Shown here: positions 26,901-38,999 of the stretch, in pieces
Layout of the letters: every line of letters begins with the position of its first letter
Position numbering within the stretch: position 1 is the first letter of the stretch
Origin: Atrichornis clamosus
Lineage: Eukaryota; Chordata; Aves; Passeriformes; Menuridae
Reading direction: 5' to 3'
Assembly: GCA_013400975.1 (NCBI GenBank)
Contig: WBMZ01000208.1
Span: forward strand, 62,001-126,000
Length of the DNA stretch: 64,000 nt
Position numbers and translations under genes: made by a program
The notes under the pieces: generated by a model
Databases searched by the model: none
What the model was told of the DNA's origin: nothing
The model's input: the letters and a program-made list of their open reading frames with translations, nothing else

Positions 26901-29900
26901 ATCAATTTTAGGGTTGAAAGAAATCTTCAATTTGAACCTTGGTTATGCAATATGTGGGACAAACACCTAGAAAGGAAGAAATTGTTTGGTTTCCTTTGAA
27001 CCTGATTGCCTTTGTCCAGGAAGAAATGTTTTGGGAGACGATGCACATTGGTTTTGCATCCATCAGATATATAGTTTTACCATTTCTGTTTACCTTTTGG
27101 ACGCCTATGAAAGGCTGGGACCCCAGCACAGAGACACAGGTGAATGAAAAGCAAAACTGTAGAAACAGAAAAACATGCACCAATCATACTGCTGTGTTAG
27201 TGCCCAAATGAAGAGTGTGTGCACATACTGTATTTTAAAAACATTTAAAAACAGCTCCCATGACCATGCTTTGGCCTCTGGGGAGGCAAAGAAACACATT
27301 TTTTAAATCTTCCTGTCAGCCTATGAAATAATCTGTGGGAAGGCATCATTGTTAGCCGAACTGAAGTCATGGATTTACCAATAAAAAGTGATTCTGAAAG
27401 CTCTCACTGTTTCAGGAAATCCTATTGAAACAATTGTCATCACTACCAGAAGTCCTTATCTACAGAACTAGCTAGACAATTCACTACTTCACAGGAAATT
27501 CTTTACAGTTTGTGTGTTTGTTGAGACTACTAAGGTGTATGTAGATTGGACTAAAAGCACACCAGTCAGTGTTATGAATAAAACATATCAAACTCAGTAT
27601 GAATTACATTTATTATAAACTTTATTTTTGTATGGAATAATGAGCTACCAAAATCCCCTGAGTGAAATTATTTGATGCCCCTTCCTTAATCAGTGATCTT
27701 TTCTATAGCTTGTTTTAGGGTTAGTTGTTAAACTCTAAGCAAACACTTGACTGATATTTTTGGACCATGGGAGAGCAGGCTGTAGGCAGCTGTAGCTGTG
27801 AGAAAAGGTTCCCTAAGCTGGCCTCTAACTGTGCTTCAAACTTACCAAGACACCCAGCAGTAGGCATGTCAAATGTCCTCTTCTAACTCTGTTGGAAGAG
27901 AGAATAAGACTTTGAGGGTTTCAGAAGAGCCCATCATTGCATAAGGGGAGGAAGGTAAGGTGCTGCTCCAGGGCACTGTTCCAAGGTCAAGACAGTAGGC
28001 AGAAATAGCCATCTCTAGAGTGAAATTCATTAAGTCTATACTAATAGTCCAAATTCTACCAATTACTCCTAAAAGTGTTCATTGGTTTTCAGTGGTTGTA
28101 AAGGGAGGACAGTTGCCTAGAATTAGACTGCCTTGGTTAGATTCTCTCTACATGTGCTTCAGGAAACCAATATGTTCTTTTTGCAGTTGATTACAGTAAT
28201 CTAGCATACAAGAGCACAGACAAGTGTGCTAACAGCAACATTACTTATTCTGTAGATTCTCTGAGGTCCTAGTCCCTTTGGAAGGTTCTTATTAGTAGTA
28301 GGAGTATTAATATTGGTGTAATTTTTGTTTAGTGGGGAAACTCCTACAACAGGAATATCATTTAGTTTGTATTTTTGTACTCACTAAGTTAGGAGCAGCT
28401 TGTGGCCTTGTTGACATGGAAGCAAATCTGAATCTCTAAATACAGGAAGTAGCAGGTTAGAAGATATGATGAGATGGATGTTAAGGGGATCTCAGCTGAG
28501 TTTTCAGCCGGTTCTTATGCTGCAACAAAGGGTTTGGGAATCTATTGTCATCGTCCATGTATCAAGTGCTGCAGGACCTCTCTTCCTCTCAGGCCTCGGA
28601 GAGGTGTGTGTCTCAGACACCTCAGGTTTGATAATGAGTTTTGTGAGCAATGATAGTCACTCCTGCACTACAGAGTAGGCTGATGAATTCAGAAATGCCA
28701 TGCTGGTTTATATAAGCTCTACCATAAAAACATTATCAGCAACATGCTATTAAACCATGAAACAAAGATCATTTTTTCTGCCCAATCAAATTCTGACAGG
28801 TTCATGAAACTGTTCTTTTTCAGTCCTAAGATTGTGCCCAGGACTTTTAGGGTGGATTTCTCTTAGCAGGTAACATGGCAGGAGCATCTCAGAAAATATT
28901 CCATGCAACAGTGAGCACATTAATGAAGTAAATGGCATAATCAGGTGGCTTTCCTATAGTTTTCCTGCTCATGGCTTTTCTGGCTCAGCTAACAATGCAA
29001 ATGTTATTGATATTGTTTATGCATTACTATTCCTGCATAGACCATTTGCTCCAATTTTTCAAGATTTTGTAGCAGTTAATCTAACTTTGGCAGAATTCCC
29101 ATTAAGATGCATGTATATGGTATCTGAATATGATTAAAGGATTGGGCGTGTGTATTGAGAAAGCTGATGACTTGTTACTTCTGGTAATGACTCTTGCTGT
29201 TCTTTCATCCTCAGCCACATGGCATTAGATGCTACCTTTACAAAACAGTCTTGTGTTTGTCAAGCAGGAGATAATCTGGAACCTCTTTTTTTAACCATCT
29301 GTTCTTTGCTGAAGCCTTGTGAGGTGCCCCGGTGTCCTTGTTCTGACTCTACTTACAATGCTCTGAAATCCTCAAGCATCTTTAGACTTCAAAGAAAAGC
29401 ACATGGGGCTACATTGTGTACATTTGTCTGCTGGTTACAGTCCTTTTTTTTTTAGCTGTTCTTTCTGCTTATGCCTCTGATATTTCTGTTTGCTTTTCCA
29501 CCACATAAGAAGAGAGATACGTACGGGGTTATGAACTGCAAGAATATTTAGTCCATTCACATACTTACCATACCTCAGATTTACAGGACATTTCTTCTGG
29601 GAATAATTAGATCCTCCGTACATTGGAAAAGCTGTTCGCAGATTGAGGTAATCAGAACCAGATGAATTCAATTAATGCTCGAAGAAAATTGCTAATATTT
29701 CTTCTGCATTATCACTTGGAAGGCCAAAAAGAACTTCCCACTGCTATAATATATTGCTGTGTTAGTGTTGGTGAGAGAAAATGTTTTTTCCCATTGCCTA
29801 ATCTAATGCCAGCACTTTTAAGAACTGATAGCAGCAGCTGGCAGAAGCAGCCATTTGTAGTACACAATATCAAGTTTTATCAAGCCTGAATAATCAGGAG

Positions 29901-32900
29901 CTCTGCAGTGTAACGAGACCCTTGAAAAAGCATAACAGTGATTCAAAGCCCATACCAGCATTACGGCAGGTAGGAGGCCTGTCAGATGGACAGAGATTAT
30001 AGGAAATGATATAGCACCAGGCCAATAGAAAAATGCAAACTTTATGACTGGGTCCTTGGGCTGCATAGCTGCATCGAAGGTTTGAACCACTGGAACAGCC
30101 TGGGTGTTAGCAATCTGGAAAATCTGACTCATTACTGTCTGAAATCCAGAAGCAAGGTTTGGAATGAAACATGTATTTGTTTAAGGATATATATATATCT
30201 TGGCAGCATTAGCAGGACATTACCACAAATTATCTACTTTCAAGTTCATTTCCACAGTAACATTAAAAAGTTTTAGGTCAGAGATCACACAGAATGCTTT
30301 TCACAGAAAGCAAATTAAATTCTTTTTTTAAATTAATACCTGTTAAATATTCACAGAGGTATCTTCTGGAAGATGATATAAAAGCCCTTGCTAGGAAACA
30401 TTTATTAGTTTTGAAAATTTGTAACAATTTAGTGCTAGATCACACATCTGCAAGCAGCACAGACTGTACTTGCAGTGTGGGAGACTGAGCTGTGGAAAGC
30501 AGCAGCCTGGAGAAAGACTCAGCTGAATAAGGAGCAGTCAGTTATGGCTGAGGGAGTTAATGTGCATAGGGAAAATATGACTGAGGAGGAGTACAGCTCT
30601 GGTATTGCTACTCTGTAGGAAAGAAATGGGGAATGGAGAGCCCATGGTCCATTCTGTGGCTAAGAACTGTAAGGAGATGCATCCAGTCAAGGGCTCCCTG
30701 CATGACCTGCAGTGTGACTCCAGCAAGGCTCTTTTTACAGTCAGTCATAATACACTCACCCAATTTAGCCAACCTGAGAGAAATCTGAAGAGTAACTGGA
30801 TAACAGAATTTAAGTGTTTCCATTGGAGTGAAGTCAGATCAGTTCACAGTGAGACTATTTAATCCATTCTTAGCAGTGAGGATAAGAGACTATTGGAAAT
30901 CAAAGGTGTAATGCAAGAGTAGCTTTGGAAAATCCTGAGATTTGCATTATCGCAGGACTATATGAAAAAAGCCTTTTCTGGCCTTACAATGTGTTACTAC
31001 ATTCTCCCCCTCCCCACTCCCTTTCACCCTTTCAATTAACCAATTTGCTGTTGATCTTTGTAGAGAAAATATATTTGGGTTCTTTTTTACAAGCCCAGTA
31101 CCACTGAGTTGAAATGGAGTAATCATTAAATTTAGACACTGCTGTTTTCTGCCTTTCAGATACTGAGGCTTCTATCTTGTTTTCATGAAACACTTACTTA
31201 TACAAAGGTACTTGGGCATAAAATCTCAGTGTGACATATTCCAGGCTGAATAAGCATGTTTGCACATGGGGTAAATTATGAATAATAAACTCTATCTGCA
31301 GATACATCTGGAGAATATCTCAATTCACTTTAATATTGTGAAGTTATCTCTAAATAATATCAACATATTTTAGGAATATATTCATATTCTCTGTAGGATT
31401 CTTCTTTCAATGTAGAATAGCCATATTTTTAAAGTATAATGCAGTCCATCTCTGACTCTCCCTGGCATTTTTAGTCTATGCCAGGTTCCACGGTGCCAGT
31501 GAGAACATTAGAGTCAAACTGGAACAGTGTCACATGGGTCTGATTCTGACTGCCACTTGAGACAGTGCCCAGCTGTACTTTTGTAAAGCTGGTGGGAAGT
31601 GGCTGAGCATCGAGCTGCAGCAGAGCTTTGATTTATAGAAATCCAAAGCTAAATCAGAAGGCAAGAAGTTAATTCAAATATTTTCTTATAGCCATCTGAC
31701 TGTACTGTGTTGTTCACCAGCAGTTTGGTCCAAAACATCTTTGAGTTGTCATCACAAAGTTTTAAAGGAAAAGGGTTTTTTTAGGCTTGGTTTGGTTTTT
31801 ATATGCTAGTACATTTTAAATCTTTCAAACTGATTGTATTTGAAACCAAGAATGTTAGAATTTGTTCTTAATAAAGTAGAACATAAAGAAATGGTGAATT
31901 TAAGGAAAACTTCAAAATATCAAAAGCTTCAAAACTTCAGTGATAATCCTAAGTGTCATCAATATTGAAATAAGGTCAAGTCAAGGCTCTCCTTGCTATT
32001 TTCCAGAGAATCAGTGCTTCCTGTTTTGTTTGTCTTATGAGGTACCATGCCATCCATCTACCTCAGCATCTTATTGTAACCTGCTTAATCACTTAAAGAT
32101 GAGCAGGGAAGGTGTTCTGGTTCCAATGGCTTTACACAAACAAATTAGCAGGAGCTTTGTGATGTTCACAAAACCAGGATCTCCCTACAAGGTTTTTTAT
32201 GAAAAGCTAATACAGCCCCTTCCATCTCAGAGCAGAATGCCTTCCTCATTAATCTGCCTTCAGTTTTATAATACTTAGCAGTCACATAATGCTTTGCATC
32301 CCCCCAAACACTAAATTAAAGATCCTGTTAAGTAGTTTGACGTGTACCTATCTGCTAAGGGAGTGCCATAGAAATCACAAGTATAGGTGTTTGTAAGTAA
32401 AAGAAAAACATTTTTAAACTGAAGAGGGGAAAAAAGGGGAGGAAAAAAAGAAAAAGATAAATTAGAGTCTTAAAATAGTGCTTGCAATTTTAGAGGACTC
32501 TTACTTATTACTCTTTTACAAAGTGGTTAAATATTATGTTGATAAATGCCTTGGTATCTCTGAAGAAAAGTAGATCATGATTGTTGTAATTTTGCATCTG
32601 AAAAAGCAACAGGACAATAGTTTTTATGTAAACATTTCTCTTATGCTTGTCTGGGTCATTTGGTGACTTTTCCTAAGTCTGTATTATTAAGTAATGTGGA
32701 CAAGTAAGATCTGTAGAAGTAACAGCTGATGTTTAGGACCTGACATCTGCAATATGCACATTTCAGCAGGTTTATATTAGGACTAAACTGGTCCCATGAC
32801 CTGAGTGTCCTTTACAGCTGGAGAGCATTAAGTACACTCCCAGGAGCCCATCTTCCAGTTTAGTTTCATCCAGAAGGAATCCAGGTCATGCACTCCGAGA

Positions 32901-34257
32901 CCATTCTGTGGTGCAAGTCAAAGCACAGCAACAAGAGACAATAGGAAATATGTTTCGAAATCTCACTCTTCTTTTAAATTGAAACACCAACATAGGCACT
33001 CCTCTGGGACTTAGGTGGAATGTACTGTCTCTAACTCAACAGAAGATCCTGTGCCGGCACACACTGAGGACTCCATATATCATTTTGAAGCACTGAATGT
33101 CTTGTTTTTAGTGGAAAGGAATATTCTTATTTCATTATGGTTTGCAAACAGCAGCTTGAAATAGAGGTGGGAGAGCTGGAATGAAAGACACTGATTTAAT
33201 GAAGTATCTAAGGATGTACAGTTCCTATAGCTCACATTATTTAGCCCTTTGCTGAACCAGAGCCCATGAAAGTTCAGGCTTTTAAAGGCTGCAGTGTCTA
33301 TAACAATACCTTTCTTTGGTAGTCCTCAACTATCTCTTCCTACTGTGACTTTGGCCATATGTTGTGATATGGATACCAGCACGGATCCTGCTAGGCCAAT
33401 GTGCTGTCTGCAGCAGTGTTAAGCTTTTCCCAGAGGAGGGCAGAGGCACTTTCCACGGTAGATGGTTGTGTAACAGTCTGGCCCAGCACGAGGCCACCAG
33501 TCCCAATTTAAGTGAGAGAGATCAGATTTTCAAAAAATGCATGACTAATACCTGTTCCGGAGTTCTAACCATATCAGCTCTACCTTTGGGTACAATCCAG
33601 ATTTGAATGGTGTGTTTAAGGACCTCCCTAGTAAGAGTAACCAGGGGCCAGTAGACTCTGTAAACATTTAGACAAGAGTCGTCAGTCAGTGACTGGAACA
33701 TCACAGGGATTGTCCAAACATGGCCAGAAATGTGTATGCGACAGACAGCTAAAAGAGTATATATTTATTGACAATAAATATAGCGAATCACCAAAAAGAG
33801 AGAAGAGTATTTTAATGTTATTATACGATAAAGTTGTCTTGAGTTATATGAGACTGGAAATCTCACAAACTGCTCCTAAGCAAGAAGCATTTTTCTCATT
33901 GTTTTGTTTAAAGATGGGAAATAGCCTGAGGCAGGGGGCTTCTGTCCTTTCCAACTTTTTTGATTTGTTTACAGTTTATAAGCCTGTAACTTTGCATGGT
34001 CTCATTCCATGCAAATTTTCAATCAATTTTCAGTCATGCTGATTCCTGGCTCTGTTACTACCTCATGAGAAGATGGTCAAGAGGCCAACAGGAAAACACA
34101 CTTCCTTTTACTGGTTTTACATCGTCTGCCTTTCCCCAGATGTCCCCCTGTCACAATGAAGTAATGGGAAAAGTACAGAGCAGTGTTCAATTTACCACCT
34201 GAATGCTCCTCATTAGTTTGCATGTCTCTATTTTGCACCTTCTTATTTATCTTCTCT
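17959..34257. other. 16-kb unique DNA, no gene recognised
   Basis: No mobile-element family, RNA gene or confident exon was recognised. Several GC-richer patches give overlapping ORFs on both strands without family likeness: 18400-18900, 21440-21660 (up to 130 codons) and 26260-26540. A strong minus-strand donor-like GTAAGTATG sits at about 29563-29571 next to an open frame, but no acceptor bounds it. A CAA-rich simple stretch lies at 19057-19075 and an ACAAAAACAAAAAC run near 25685-25700. The one clear local structure is the 25-bp duplication listed separately. Confidence 0.5.
22522..22571. repeat. Perfect 25-bp tandem duplication
   Basis: The 25-bp unit at 22522-22546 is repeated exactly at 22547-22571. 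Each unit holds the imperfect palindrome TTCTAGAGCATCTAGA, with arms TTCTAGA and TCTAGAA closed by the next A. Identity is 100 percent, so the duplication is recent or still variable. Confidence 0.95.
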
Positions 34258-34363
34258 TTATCTTTCAGTAAAATAAAGAGTGAATTTTCTTTTTTTCTTT
34301 TTTTTTTTTGTTCCTGAAAGTCTTTTTCTCTGGAACCCCCTTTTTGCTCTTGTACCATTTTTG
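34258..34363 (-). CDS. Candidate terminal coding exon (hypothetical, minus strand)
   Basis: On the minus strand a strong acceptor, pyrimidine-rich and ending TTTTTCCTGCAG, precedes base 34363. Joined in phase to the candidate exon at 35027-35175, the first base completes a Ser codon. The frame then stays open for 34 codons to a TAA at 34258-34260. The encoded tail is strongly basic (KNGTRAKRGFQRKRLSG followed by a Lys run). That Lys run comes from a 12-A homopolymer (34298-34309 on the opposite strand), which is a reason for doubt because A-tracts make basic frames by chance. No AATAAA signal was noticed just downstream. Only the splice motif and phase are visible; function and expression are unknown. 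Confidence 0.15.
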
Positions 34364-35026
34364 CTGCAGGAAAAACAGAACTCAGCACATGACTTCAGAA
34401 AAGGGACTTGCCTCCACAGAATCTATCATCCTTACAGGCCACCATCATATAACCCCACAGAAGTTCCTAATCTTTGTGTAGGTCTCCTGGCTCAAGCAGC
34501 CTTCATCTTCCTCTCAGGCTGCTCTTGTCAGTGTTATTACTGACCTTAATACCTTCTTCCACTCACACAGCCCAAACCCTATAACTGTCTTACTCCACTA
34601 AACACTCTTCATCTTCTTCCTTGTTTCTTTGTGGCCATAATTAAACCTTCTTGGCAATCTTTGACCATTTTCCTGTATATTTTATCAGAGGGTATGAACT
34701 GCCAGAGATTTTAGCCCTGTCTCCCCACTACCACATATATATCCTGTTACCCTCATCAGCTGCTAGCTGTAGAATCACTCCAATGATTTTAGTCCCAGTT
34801 TGCATATCCTATGTTTATTCTTCTTTCCTCTGACTAATTTCCTCTCCTGTAACTCCTAAAAGTAATTTATTTTCTAGCTAAGTCATTGTTTCTCTTCACA
34901 CTTGAATATCCTCCCACTTTCTTCCTTTCTCCCCATCTTGCTTTTGCTCTTCTATATTCACAAAACCTGCTTCTCCTTCCGTAGAACTCCAGTGCCTGGA
35001 TGACAGTCATGGAAAGGACAAAATAC
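34364..35026. other. Putative intron / unique DNA
   Basis: The sequence is pyrimidine-rich on the plus strand, with many CTTCC and CTTTC runs between 34480 and 34960. If the three-exon model is right this is its second intron. Otherwise it is plain intergenic DNA. A minus frame continues from the neighbouring candidate exon down to 34867 but shows no recognisable domain. Confidence 0.35.
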
Positions 35027-35175
35027 CTTTCAAACTCAGTGCCAATTTCTTTCAGGTACTGCATGTGCTCATCTGAACTCTGGCCATTGCATTGACATCC
35101 TTGTGCCCTATACTGGTGAGAGGAATGAACATTGCTGTATGGGGAAGTGACATAGGGCTCAGACAGCATCAGGAG
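35027..35175 (-). CDS. Candidate internal coding exon (hypothetical, minus strand)
   Basis: The acceptor TTGCATTTATTTCAG directly precedes base 35175, and a donor GAAAG|GTATTT lies at 35027/35026. The 149-bp exon is open in the frame starting LLMLSEPYVTSPYSNV and ending QYLKEIGTEFE, with a Cys pair near the middle (GCQCNGQ). It starts in phase 0, matching the end of the candidate exon at 35922-36001. The frame also stays open past the donor to 34867. I recognise no protein family. The composition looks more protein-like than the surrounding frames, but with no homology evidence it could be an lncRNA exon or chance. Confidence 0.22.
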
Positions 35176-35252
35176 CTGAAATAAATGCAAGAATATGTCT
35201 TTTAGATGTGTTTGAAAAAAAAAATTTAGAAGTTCTATTTGGTTAAATTTTC

Positions 35253-35439
35253 TTTGAGATATAAGCTCTTGTCCCATAGAATAGCTTTACTGCTGTTCAA
35301 AGAAAACAACACCATGATTTTTTCACATGGCTGAGATTATGTATTATTTCCCCCAACTTTAGCCTTAGTGCAGGCTGAACTATTTTTCAAAAAGAGAAAA
35401 GGTCAAGATCCATTATTTATAATGAAAAGAAGGACTTAC
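35253..35439. repeat. Left copy of a duplication flanking the assembly gap
   Basis: From TTTGAGAT at 35253 to GGACTTAC at 35439 this segment matches 35746-35921 nearly perfectly. The visible differences are A/G in GATATAAGC versus GATGTAAGC, an 11-bp insertion here after GTCCCAT, and C/A in CATGGCTGAG versus CATGGATGAG. The copy stops exactly at the first undetermined base. This can be a true tandem duplication of about 480-490 bp, or two alleles of one locus placed side by side in the assembly. Confidence 0.93.
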
Positions 35440-35744
35440 NNNNNNNNNNNNNNNNNNNNNNNNNNNNNNNNNNNNNNNNNNNNNNNNNNNNNNNNNNNNN
35501 NNNNNNNNNNNNNNNNNNNNNNNNNNNNNNNNNNNNNNNNNNNNNNNNNNNNNNNNNNNNNNNNNNNNNNNNNNNNNNNNNNNNNNNNNNNNNNNNNNNN
35601 NNNNNNNNNNNNNNNNNNNNNNNNNNNNNNNNNNNNNNNNNNNNNNNNNNNNNNNNNNNNNNNNNNNNNNNNNNNNNNNNNNNNNNNNNNNNNNNNNNNN
35701 NNNNNNNNNNNNNNNNNNNNNNNNNNNNNNNNNNNNNNNNNNNN
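35440..35744. other. Assembly gap (305 N)
   Basis: There are 305 undetermined bases. The near-identical flanks suggest the assembler failed to merge heterozygous or tandem copies. If the duplication is real, the gap should hold a second copy of the candidate exon at 35922-36001. Confidence 0.99.
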
Positions 35745-35745
35745 A

Positions 35746-35921
35746 TTTGAGATGTAAGCTCTTGTCCCATACTGCTGTTCAAAGAAAACAACACCATGAT
35801 TTTTTCACATGGATGAGATTATGTATTATTTCCCCCAACTTTAGCCTTAGTGCAGGCTGAACTATTTTTCAAAAAGAGAAAAGGTCAAGATCCATTATTT
35901 ATAATGAAAAGAAGGACTTAC
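35746..35921. repeat. Right copy of the gap-flanking duplication
   Basis: This is the partner of 35253-35439, about 99 percent identical apart from an 11-bp indel. Its right edge coincides with the minus-strand donor GTAAGT (complement at 35916-35921) of the candidate exon at 35922-36001. Confidence 0.93.
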
Positions 35922-36001
35922 CGTGAAAGATGTCAACCAAACTGGATAGAGGAAAATGTAAAGCACAGCCAGAGTATGAGAACTGTAATTCATAACTTGA
36001 A
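35922..36001 (-). CDS. Candidate first coding exon with signal-peptide-like sequence (hypothetical)
   Basis: On the minus strand a long pyrimidine run ending TTTTTTTCAG precedes base 36001, and a consensus donor CACG|GTAAGT follows base 35922. The exon is 80 bp. An ATG at 35993-35991 opens 24 codons to the exon end, of which SHTLAVLYIFLYPVWLTSF is a hydrophobic core suited to a signal peptide or membrane segment. The exon ends in phase 0, as the next candidate exon requires. The ATG context is poor and the frame is open upstream within the exon, so the exon could also be internal. No known protein was recognised. The two splice sites are the strongest pair I found in the window, but in 64 kb of AT-rich DNA some such pairs arise by chance. 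Confidence 0.25.
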
Positions 36002-38704
36002 CTGAAAAAAAAATTTACAAACCCAAGTAAAAAACTTTTACATTTTCAGAGAAACATTTATTGAATGCAAATATTCAAATTCAATGAAAATATTCAGTTA
36101 GTCTCCATGAAGCACTTTAACATGCCTTGAATTAAACTGAGAGATTTAAAGACTGCCTTTTGATATTTGTTTGTTGAAATCAATAAGTTCCTGAGGCAAG
36201 TTTAGGTTCTGAAGGAGCTCACTCTTCCAGTGGAAAAATAGTCCATTAAAACCAGAACAAAATGACAACCACCTCTTCTAGTCTTCATTTTTTCTTATGA
36301 TAAAATCTGGCAATAAACCAACTCCTTGTTCCAAACTTTGTGCTACTGTCCAAGTTGATAATAAGCCTTTGTGCAAGGATAGGCTGTTTAAAAAGCTTCA
36401 GTTTTTACATAGCAATCAATGTAGATAGTTCCCCTGTAGTTGTATCATTAATGTATTTGGGGAACAGCAAACTTATGTAGGCAGAATGAGTTGTGAGAAG
36501 AAACAGTATGTCTTCAGTGCAATTCTGTTCCTCAGAGACAGTGTACTTTTGCTGTAACATAAAAGGTTGATGTTTTTTAGGTGAAGGAATGAATAATAAA
36601 ATTCTGATTTGCAAGAAACAGCTTGTCTTCTTAGATCGCTTGGCCCTTTCCATATGCAATGCTATGGTAATATTTTATATTCAGGACTCATATTGCTCTG
36701 CACAGAGTGGTTCAGTAAATATCCATTGGGTGTTTTTAAGTAAGAGGTTGGAAAGGAGCTTTCTCAAGTTGAATTTTACTATCAATTTCACCTTGTTTTA
36801 GATATCTCTACTTTAGAGGTTTGTATGTGAGCTAATCCTCCTAGGACACCTTTATAATGAGTGCTCGGACTATTTTAGTAGTCTATTGTAGAAGTGCCTG
36901 TTTCTTTCTTTAATACTTTGAGTGTTCAGTGACTGCAAGCTCAGATAAAGACATTCATCTGTAGTCAAATGAATGTTCCCTTGCTATTCTTCATCTTTAG
37001 ATGCCCTAGTGTCCCATAATTTCATATCTAGACTTGAAATTTGTGTTGAATGAGTCTGGTCTCCAAACCAGATGTGTCATTTGTCATTTTTGAAAACTTG
37101 CCCAGTTACAAACCTTTTGGGAAAAAAATACAATTTACACACACTGAGACTCGCTATAGCTTCACAATTAACTCTTCTGAAAAGTCCTGTCTCTGTGTCT
37201 TCCTATACTGAGTGTTGTTTGGGCAGAACTTTTTTTCTCCAGTTTTTGTTATAGTTCTAGTCCTTCTCCAGTCCCTATGCCAAGAGTCTCTTGAAGCTCT
37301 CCAAACCAATCCCTGGTAAAAAGAAGAAAGGAGAAGTTATTTCATCAGATTTAGAAGAGAATGAAGTGTGATTAAGAAGAGCGTTCCAGTGCAAGCAGCC
37401 TGTGCTTTGTCTGAGGGATGAAGAAAGGAAGGGAGGTCTGGACTGACAAAGTGAAGCCATAGAGTAGAAGCAGGTAGGTTGGTAAAAGGAGCTTTCCAAG
37501 GAGCCATCATATTAGATTAGGAAAATTAGAGGCAATGAAGCAGGTTGGGGTACTAGGACAAGAAGTGTGAGAATGGGAGAACACTGGAAAGGGAGCATCA
37601 ATTCTGGTTCCTCCAGAGCAGAGACAAAGGACAGAGACAGGCCTGGGACAAAACAGAGAAGGACCAAGCTGCAGGCTTGTCACTTCCTGGCAGGGAGAGA
37701 AATAATCCCCAGGAATAGCACCAAGCACCCCAACCTCCTGTGTTGTCATCAAGTATCTGTGAAGCTCCTTGGCAAAGTGTGTGCCTTGTTCTCCTCCAGC
37801 AGCCAGCAGCTGGAGCCATGGGCTGTTGCTGACCTCAGTCACCTCAGGTCCCCAGGTGGGCAAGGCTGCTGTTTTAGCACTGCAGTCCTGCTGGCCCCTG
37901 GCAGCACAGGTGGGACATACCTCCTGAGTTCCTTTTCTTCCCATTATAATGCTTTCCAAGGAGAGAAGGCTTTTCTTTCCCCCTCCCCTTTGAGAAATGA
38001 AGAACAGCTGCACAGAAATAAGAAAATTACATCATTAACTTGTATCAATAAACATATGGCCTTTAAACTTATGATCACAGTCTAGTTTTCCTATTTCATT
38101 AATTCTCTCATATGAATTTATACCATTATTATTACCTGGATTATTGCAGCTTAATACACTATTTCTTTAAATCACAGACTTATTATCTAATGTCCAGAGT
38201 AATTTTTTACTGGCAAAAAAAAAAAATCATAAAAAATTGAGCAAAGATGATGATGTTTTTCCCCCATGTGTATGGAGGTAGATATCTTTGCCCTTGGATC
38301 TTCCATAACTTCTTGGAAATATTATTTATCTTTTTTTTTTTGTAATTTTAAGAAGTCACCTTATTGAAGATGAAGATCTGCATTATGGAAAGAACCACAA
38401 AATGTGGTACATATGACAGGCTCATACCTTGCACCAGGATTGTTGTGAACCATGCTGCTGAATCTGCAGAGCTGAGTGCCTAAGAGCGGGAGTCCTGGCC
38501 TCTTCTCTTTACAAATATGTGCTCCTTGGAGAACTTGGGCCTGTGTGGACCTCTGAAGCCCGAGGGGCTGCACCTCTGCACCCCTTCCTGCTAGCATGTA
38601 ATAAAAGGTTTTACGGAACTGCTATGGCTACATTTGCCATGCTCTCTTATTGCCATAATGTTTAGGCTTTGTTTCTTTTTTACTTCCTGTAAACTCTTCA
38701 CTCA
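36002..38704. other. Unique DNA with a GC-richer patch at 37.5-38.1 kb
   Basis: No gene is recognised. At 37507-38085 the base composition is less AT-rich, and open frames of 172 codons (plus, 37567-38085) and 168 codons (minus, 37507-38013) overlap almost entirely. Neither has a recognisable domain, so both are probably by-products of the low stop-codon density. Homopolymers of 12 A (38215-38226) and 11 T (38331-38341) occur. On the minus strand 38426-38577 is bounded by an acceptor-like CTAGCAG and a donor-like GTATGAG and could be an untranslated exon upstream of the candidate exons, but support is weak. Confidence 0.4.
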
Positions 38705-38951
38705 TGTGGGAAAAAACAACCAAACCACCCAAGACTCAAAAAGGCCTGGAACAATGGAGAAGCCCCTGAGGTGACCAGAGCCTGACAAAAGCAGCAGACT
38801 GATGAAAGGCTCAAGGACTCTGCTTTGCATTCTGCTGTCATCCTGAGTATCCCAAGGAGACTAGCTGTGAAGGATCCTGGGAAGATGCACCCTGTTTGTG
38901 AATGAAGAGCAGTTCTTTCCATTTACAGCCGCTTCGGTTCGTTTCCCTACA
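38705..38951. mobile_element. Possible short LTR-like element with TG...CA ends
   Basis: The 247-bp segment starts TGTGGGAAAA and ends TTTCCCTACA. The ends are inverted complements except for a 1-bp indel (TGT-GGGAAA versus TGTAGGGAAA), as is usual for retroviral LTRs. The last 25 bases or so (GCTTCGGTTCGTTTCCC) resemble bird LTR ends as I remember them. No clear target duplication is seen (ACTCA left, TAAGC right) and no polyadenylation signal lies inside, so it may be an old fragment or a different repeat class. Orientation is not settled. Confidence 0.4.
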
Positions 38952-38999
38952 TAAGCACAAAAATAACCACTTTGGAGCTTTAGTGAAGGGAGGGGGAGC
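38952..38999. other. Short unique spacer before the A tract
   Basis: 48 bases, the last part purine-rich (GAAGGGAGGGGGAGC), lead directly into the A21 tract. No feature was recognised. Confidence 0.5.

Noticed and set aside
29563..29671. Minus-strand open frame ending at a strong donor-like GTAAGTATG
   Set aside because: A stop codon lies directly upstream in frame and no acceptor bounds the segment.
35368..35797. Apparent 126-129-codon frames across the gap
   Set aside because: Most of their length is undetermined bases; the frames are artefacts of the N run.
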